A program made the translations under genes and the position numbers. This document shows, piece after piece, positions 60,846 to 64,000 of a DNA stretch of 64,000 nucleotides. Every line of letters starts with the position of its first letter. The first letter of the stretch is position 1. The DNA lies in NCBI RefSeq assembly GCF_010119975.1, contig NZ_CP048222.1, positions 6,920,501-6,984,500 on the forward strand. Direction: 5' to 3'. Source of the stretch: Rhodocytophaga rosea. Lineage in GTDB: Bacteria; Bacteroidota; Bacteroidia; Cytophagales; 172606-1. The notes under the pieces are model-generated. The model saw only the letters and a list, made by a program, of their open reading frames with translations. It did not search any database and was not told the DNA's origin.

Positions 60846-61550
60846 ATGAGAAGTACAATTTCTATATTGATAATATTGACAATAGTTAGTTGTCAACCAA
60901 AAATCTCAAAATCTGACCAAGTACTGATCGAAACCGTCAGGAAAATTTCGTCGGATATCGAAGAAATGAATCAAACAAGGAACTACATATTAGACTCAGT
61001 ATTTCTTGATTATGACTTTCAAACTCAATTGAAACACGGATATAGACTTGAATATCGAGTATTTACTGAGTTAAATAATTCAGATACGCTTTAAACAATC
61101 TTTCTCATGAAAGATACCACTGAAATTAAGGATTTAAACGGTGGTAGTAGTTACGGATTATCAAAGAAGAATATTGGATATGTAGGAGCAGATTTTGACA
61201 GTTCTTTTGTTTTTGTACAATCATTTGGTTCCGGCAACCCTCATATTATACAGCTAATAGACAAGAGAACAGGAAAAGAGTTACGTAAAGGTACTTGGGT
61301 AGATGCAAATGATAAAGAACAAATCCTCTTGTACTTAGAAGATGAACACGAAGAGTTAGAAGTACTGAAAATATATGATGTTAAAAACGATAATGAAATA
61401 ATTGTAAGTGACTTCAAAAACTCAAAATGTGTCCAAAATGTAATCGGTGGACTACGAAATTGTGTGGAAATTGATACTGTGACTATGAATGAAATAGCAT
61501 TAAAAGTTGATATAGATAATGAAAAAATAATAAAACGATACCCCCGCTAA
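60846..61550 (+). pseudogene. Hypothetical lipoprotein gene interrupted by an in-frame stop
   Basis: ATG 60846 opens a lipoprotein signal (RSTISILIILTIVSCQPKIS, lipobox Cys at about 16) that runs to a TAA at 61092-61094 (NNSDTL then stop). The same frame resumes at once as TIFLMKDTTEIKDLNGGSSY and continues to the stop at 61550 (IIKRYPR). ATG 61107 could start a separate protein of 147 residues, but that would lack a signal although its composition (YVGADFDSSFVFVQSFGSGN) looks extracytoplasmic. A single codon change or a sequencing error would join the two into one lipoprotein of about 234 residues. Confidence 0.6.
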
Positions 61551-61828
61551 CCTTAAATTATCTCTCTTTAGTTTTACAGGACAAAAGCTAAAGCTCAAAC
61601 TGTTGAAAAAAGCTTTCTGAATTCAATTCTTATAAATAAATTATATACTCCATTTCATATCCACTTGTAGGGACCAAAATCTAACATTCCCAAAAACACA
61701 TTCGTCTCACCATTGATTCTCTCGCCATTTTTTAGTTTCTTGCATTTGTATCATTTTTTATTGCCTGATTCCAAGCATAAATATAGAACGATAGCTTTAT
61801 TTTTAATTACCGAAACACACTACTTCCC

Positions 61829-62764
61829 ATGTCTGATTCTACCATCAACCGCCGCGATACATTAAAGTTTTTGGGTGCTTCTGCCGGAGTGGCCCTATTG
61901 CCGCAAACCTCTCAAGCTAAGCCAGCACCAGCACAGCCATTTATTTACTCATTAAACATGAGCACCATCCGGGGCCATCAGTTAGGTTTGGTGAAAGAGC
62001 TGGAAACAGCCTCTAAAGCTGGATTCCGTTCGGTAGAAATCTGGATGGATTCTTTCAATACCTATGTTGAAAAAGGGGGTACCATTGCCGATCTGAACAA
62101 ACGCCTCAAAGACCTGGGCTTAAAGGTTGAAAACTGTATCGGATTTGCCCAGTGGATCGTAGATGATGAGGCAACCAGGCAAAAAGGCGTGGAGCAGCTG
62201 AAAAAGGAGATGGATATGCTGGCCAGCATTGGCTGTTTCCGTACCGCAGCCCCACCCATGGGTGCTACCAAAGATCCCGGTCTTGACCTGAAAAGAGCCG
62301 CAGAACGTTATAATACCATCCTGGAATTAAGCAAACAAACCGGTGTAGTCCCGCAACTCGAACTCTGGGGATTTTCTCAAAACCTCAACCGCTTGAGTGA
62401 TGTTCTCTATGTAGCCACTGAGAGCGGACATTCTTCTGCCAGACTATTGCTGGATGTGTACCATATTTATAAAGGTGGTACAAGTTTGGATAGCCTGCAC
62501 CTGGTAGGAAAAGCTGGTTTGGAAGTTTTCCACATTAATGATTATCCAGCCAATATTGCCCCTGAAAATATTTCCGATCCCGACCGTATTTATCCCGGCG
62601 ATGGCGTAGCACCCATCCGCCAGATTTTGCAGCATGTCCGCCGGCCAGATAAGCCTGTGGTGCTTTCCTTTGAGGTATTCAACAAAACCTATTACAGCCA
62701 GGATGCATTATTAGTGTGCAAAACTGCTCTTTCCAAGATGAAAGCCATCACACAGGGAGTGTAA
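61829..62764 (+). CDS. TIM-barrel sugar phosphate isomerase/epimerase-like protein with Tat signal
   Basis: A 311-residue protein with a twin-arginine signal (NRRDTLKFLGASAGVALLP). The AP-endonuclease-2-type TIM barrel shows MSTIRGHQLGLVKELETASK, GFRSVEIWMDSFNTYVE, LGLKVENCIGFAQWIVDD, PQLELWGFSQNL, RLLLDVYHIYKGGTSLDSLH, EVFHINDYPANI and KPVVLSFEVFNKTYY, with metal-ligand Glu, Asp, His and Glu positions present. It probably isomerises or epimerises a sugar in the periplasm. It is followed by a 146-bp AATTACG array. Confidence 0.88.
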   Translation: MSDSTINRRDTLKFLGASAGVALLPQTSQAKPAPAQPFIYSLNMSTIRGHQLGLVKELETASKAGFRSVEIWMDSFNTYVEKGGTIADLNKRLKDLGLKVENCIGFAQWIVDDEATRQKGVEQLKKEMDMLASIGCFRTAAPPMGATKDPGLDLKRAAERYNTILELSKQTGVVPQLELWGFSQNLNRLSDVLYVATESGHSSARLLLDVYHIYKGGTSLDSLHLVGKAGLEVFHINDYPANIAPENISDPDRIYPGDGVAPIRQILQHVRRPDKPVVLSFEVFNKTYYSQDALLVCKTALSKMKAITQGV

Positions 62765-62767
62765 AAT

Positions 62768-62913
62768 AATTACGAATTACGAATTACGAATTACGAATTA
62801 CGAATTACGAATTACGAATTACGAATTACGAATTACGAATTACGAATTACGAATTACGAATTACGAATTACGAATTACGAATTACGAATTACGAATTACG
62901 AATTACGAATTAC
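62768..62913. repeat. 7-bp tandem repeat AATTACG, about 20 copies, with shared tail
   Basis: Twenty perfect ACGAATT units (62772-62911) follow the TIM-barrel stop codon within a few bases. The tail ATTCCTTTAAAAGCTTATTC (62914-62933) matches those after the arrays at 1316 and 2973. This is the longest of the three. Confidence 0.95.
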
Positions 62914-62941
62914 ATTCCTTTAAAAGCTTATTCGGGAACCT

Positions 62942-63005
62942 GGATTTACAGGAGTCAGGGATTGGCAGGATTTCATTTATCTTAATCCTGTTAATCTTCT
63001 AATCC
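62942..63005. repeat. Inverted GGATTTACAGG... / ...AATCTTCTAATCC words
   Basis: GGATTTACAGG and GGATTGGCAGGATT (62942-62972) face AATCCTGTTAATC and TTCTAATCC (62984-63005). The pair sits between the convergent TIM-barrel and DinB-like genes and may also act in termination. Confidence 0.6.
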
Positions 63006-63027
63006 GATACATCCCGGTTCCAGAGGA

Positions 63028-63882
63028 TTACGCCATAACTGCCAGCATATGGAAAATATGTTCGCCATATGTTTGTTTACCCTGGATTTGTACATAGGGA
63101 CGGGCTTGATCGGCTTTGAGTCCTTTGGTAAAAATCTGCCAGGCTTTTTCTTTGTCTAACAGGATTTCGCAAACTGGTGGAATAGTACAGGAAGTCAGTA
63201 ATTCCCAGGTTTCTCCATTGTGCCACAAGTACCAGCTTCCATTTCCACCGGAAACCGTAAACTGGATCACTTCATCTTTTTGTCCGGCAACAGAACGGTA
63301 ATGATAGGGGAGGGCACGCATGGAAGTATCCAGAAAAGGAAAATATAAAGGTGTCTGCAGTAATTCTGCTTCCTGACCAACAGCTAATCTGACCTGCTGC
63401 TGGTGATGCCATTTTTCGGTGTATTCCCTGGCAATATGAAACCAGTTGGGAGAAGTTTGCTCACCAGCCCAGCCTACAGAAAAAATCGCTTCTCCAAAAG
63501 GATCTAATGTTCTAGCATGTTCATAATAAGCGTTGGCAGTGAGGTCCAGCAAGCTAATCATGAGTTCCGGACTGATTCGTTTGGCGGCCTGTACCCAATC
63601 AGCATTTAACTTGTTCAGAAAGCCAACCAGATCCTGGTAGGAATGGATCTCACCCGGACTTACGCCAAAATAGTTATCCCTGGACATAGAAACGCCGCGG
63701 ATATTTCCGTCGAGCAGGTGGGCCGCAATATCTTTCACTTTCCAGAGGGGTGCAATGGTTTGTTTCTCCCAATCTTCTCTGCAAAGGGAACGTAATACTT
63801 CTGTAAGTTTACGGTCAATCACCGGAAATAAATCCAGGGTAAATATGGGGCCAGCTTTCTGCATAAATAATGGATCTATCAC
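63028..63882 (-). CDS. DinB/maleylpyruvate-isomerase N-terminal-type protein
   Basis: A 284-residue cytosolic protein. The N-terminal four-helix metal-binding domain shows WKVKDIAAHLLDGNIRGVS with the His ligand typical of mycothiol-dependent maleylpyruvate isomerase-like proteins, and a later His pair in YTEKWHHQQQVRLAVGQEAE. The C-terminal half (FTVSGGNGSWYLWHNGETWE; LLTSCTIPPVCEILLDKEKA) is SCP2-like. GTG 63882 overlaps the upstream stop (TAGTG), suggesting translational coupling; ATG 63864 is an alternative start. The cofactor is unknown, as Bacteroidota do not make mycothiol. Confidence 0.8.
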   Translation of the reverse strand: MIDPLFMQKAGPIFTLDLFPVIDRKLTEVLRSLCREDWEKQTIAPLWKVKDIAAHLLDGNIRGVSMSRDNYFGVSPGEIHSYQDLVGFLNKLNADWVQAAKRISPELMISLLDLTANAYYEHARTLDPFGEAIFSVGWAGEQTSPNWFHIAREYTEKWHHQQQVRLAVGQEAELLQTPLYFPFLDTSMRALPYHYRSVAGQKDEVIQFTVSGGNGSWYLWHNGETWELLTSCTIPPVCEILLDKEKAWQIFTKGLKADQARPYVQIQGKQTYGEHIFHMLAVMA

Positions 63883-64000
63883 TAGCTTTCCCAGTCGGCA
63901 ACTACCTGGTTTTTGATCAGGTCTTCCAGTTCTTCCCGCTTGCGGATGAGTTTGGCCTGTCCTTTATATACCATTACTTCAGCCGGACGAAGGCGGGAAT
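63882..64000 (-). CDS. C-terminal fragment of an unidentified protein (runs off the window)
   Basis: The frame is open to the window end. The visible 38 residues include SRLRPAEVMVYKGQAKLIRK and REELEDLIKNQVVADWES and end with TAG at 63882-63884. They are coding-like and charged, with a helical pattern, but I do not recognise the family. It overlaps the GTG of the DinB-like gene by one base (TAGTG), so the two are probably co-translated. Confidence 0.55.
   Translation of the reverse strand, partial: SRLRPAEVMVYKGQAKLIRKREELEDLIKNQVVADWES

Noticed and set aside
1316-62913. Tandem arrays as CRISPR loci
   Set aside because: Units are 7-8 bp with no spacers, and no cas genes are present.

Overview
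This window is chromosomal DNA of a free-living member of the Bacteroidota, most likely the order Cytophagales. The assignment rests on several visible traits: a short 287-residue primary sigma factor, a secreted protein ending in a type IX secretion (T9SS) sorting domain, carboxypeptidase-regulatory-like domains, an ECF sigma/anti-sigma pair whose anti-sigma factor ends in a TonB-like domain, Mur-ligase and NrnA forms typical of the phylum, few Shine-Dalgarno sequences, and occasional TAnnTTTG promoter boxes. A Rhodocytophaga-like genome would fit, but I cannot confirm a genus. I see no tRNA, rRNA, CRISPR array, intact insertion sequence or prophage.

Layout. 1-5.0 kb: two paralogous cyclic-nucleotide-binding histidine kinases and a receiver / glutaredoxin-like / thioredoxin-reductase-like fusion. 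5.1-9.1 kb: two zinc-ribbon DUF4178 proteins and small accessory genes. 9.3-15.2 kb: housekeeping (Mur ligase, DEDDh exonuclease, MarC, RNase HI, NrnA-like phosphoesterase) with a broken SUKH gene and a Uma2 nuclease. 15.6-26.9 kb: minus-strand carbohydrate and surface genes (GH63-like glucosidase, 5'-nucleotidase lipoprotein, sialate O-acetylesterase, MFS transporter, seven-repeat T9SS protein). 27-31.5 kb: a zinc metallopeptidase and two glycosyltransferases. 32-34.2 kb: membrane aminopropyltransferase, DUF350 and a small membrane protein. 34.5-39 kb: rnhB, a Crp/Fnr regulator, a flavodoxin remnant, RidA, a cyclase and a lipoprotein. 39.1-42 kb: a Tat-type oxidoreductase, an esterase and a LamG-like protein. 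42.5-52.7 kb: rpoD, a BlaI/BlaR1 pair, lon, an acetyltransferase, valS and an MBL-fold protein. 52.9-61.6 kb: SPFH / Arc / hydrolase, DUF2383, a VWA protein, and the ECF sigma / anti-sigma-TonB pair. 61.8-64 kb: a Tat-type TIM-barrel protein and a DinB/maleylpyruvate-isomerase-like protein.

Three patterns run through the window beyond the genes. (1) Intergenic DNA carries dispersed short-word repeats: 7-bp AATTACG arrays with a shared 3' tail at three loci, an 8-bp ATTCAGTA array, and about ten loci where a simple word (such as GGTCATT or GATTGAGT) faces its own reverse complement. (2) There are two very long perfect hairpins (26- and 28-bp stems). (3) Several genes are broken by one-base shifts, four of them in or next to homopolymer runs, including the conserved rnhB and the aminopropyltransferase. 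That points either to residual sequencing error or to real slippage.

The best candidates for an under-described system are the cNMP-kinase / receiver-flavoprotein cluster, in which both redox CxxC motifs are missing, and the repeat elements. The DUF4178 genes at 5.5-7.7 kb and the aminopropyltransferase/DUF350 genes at 32-34 kb look like separated parts of one polyamine-related membrane system.
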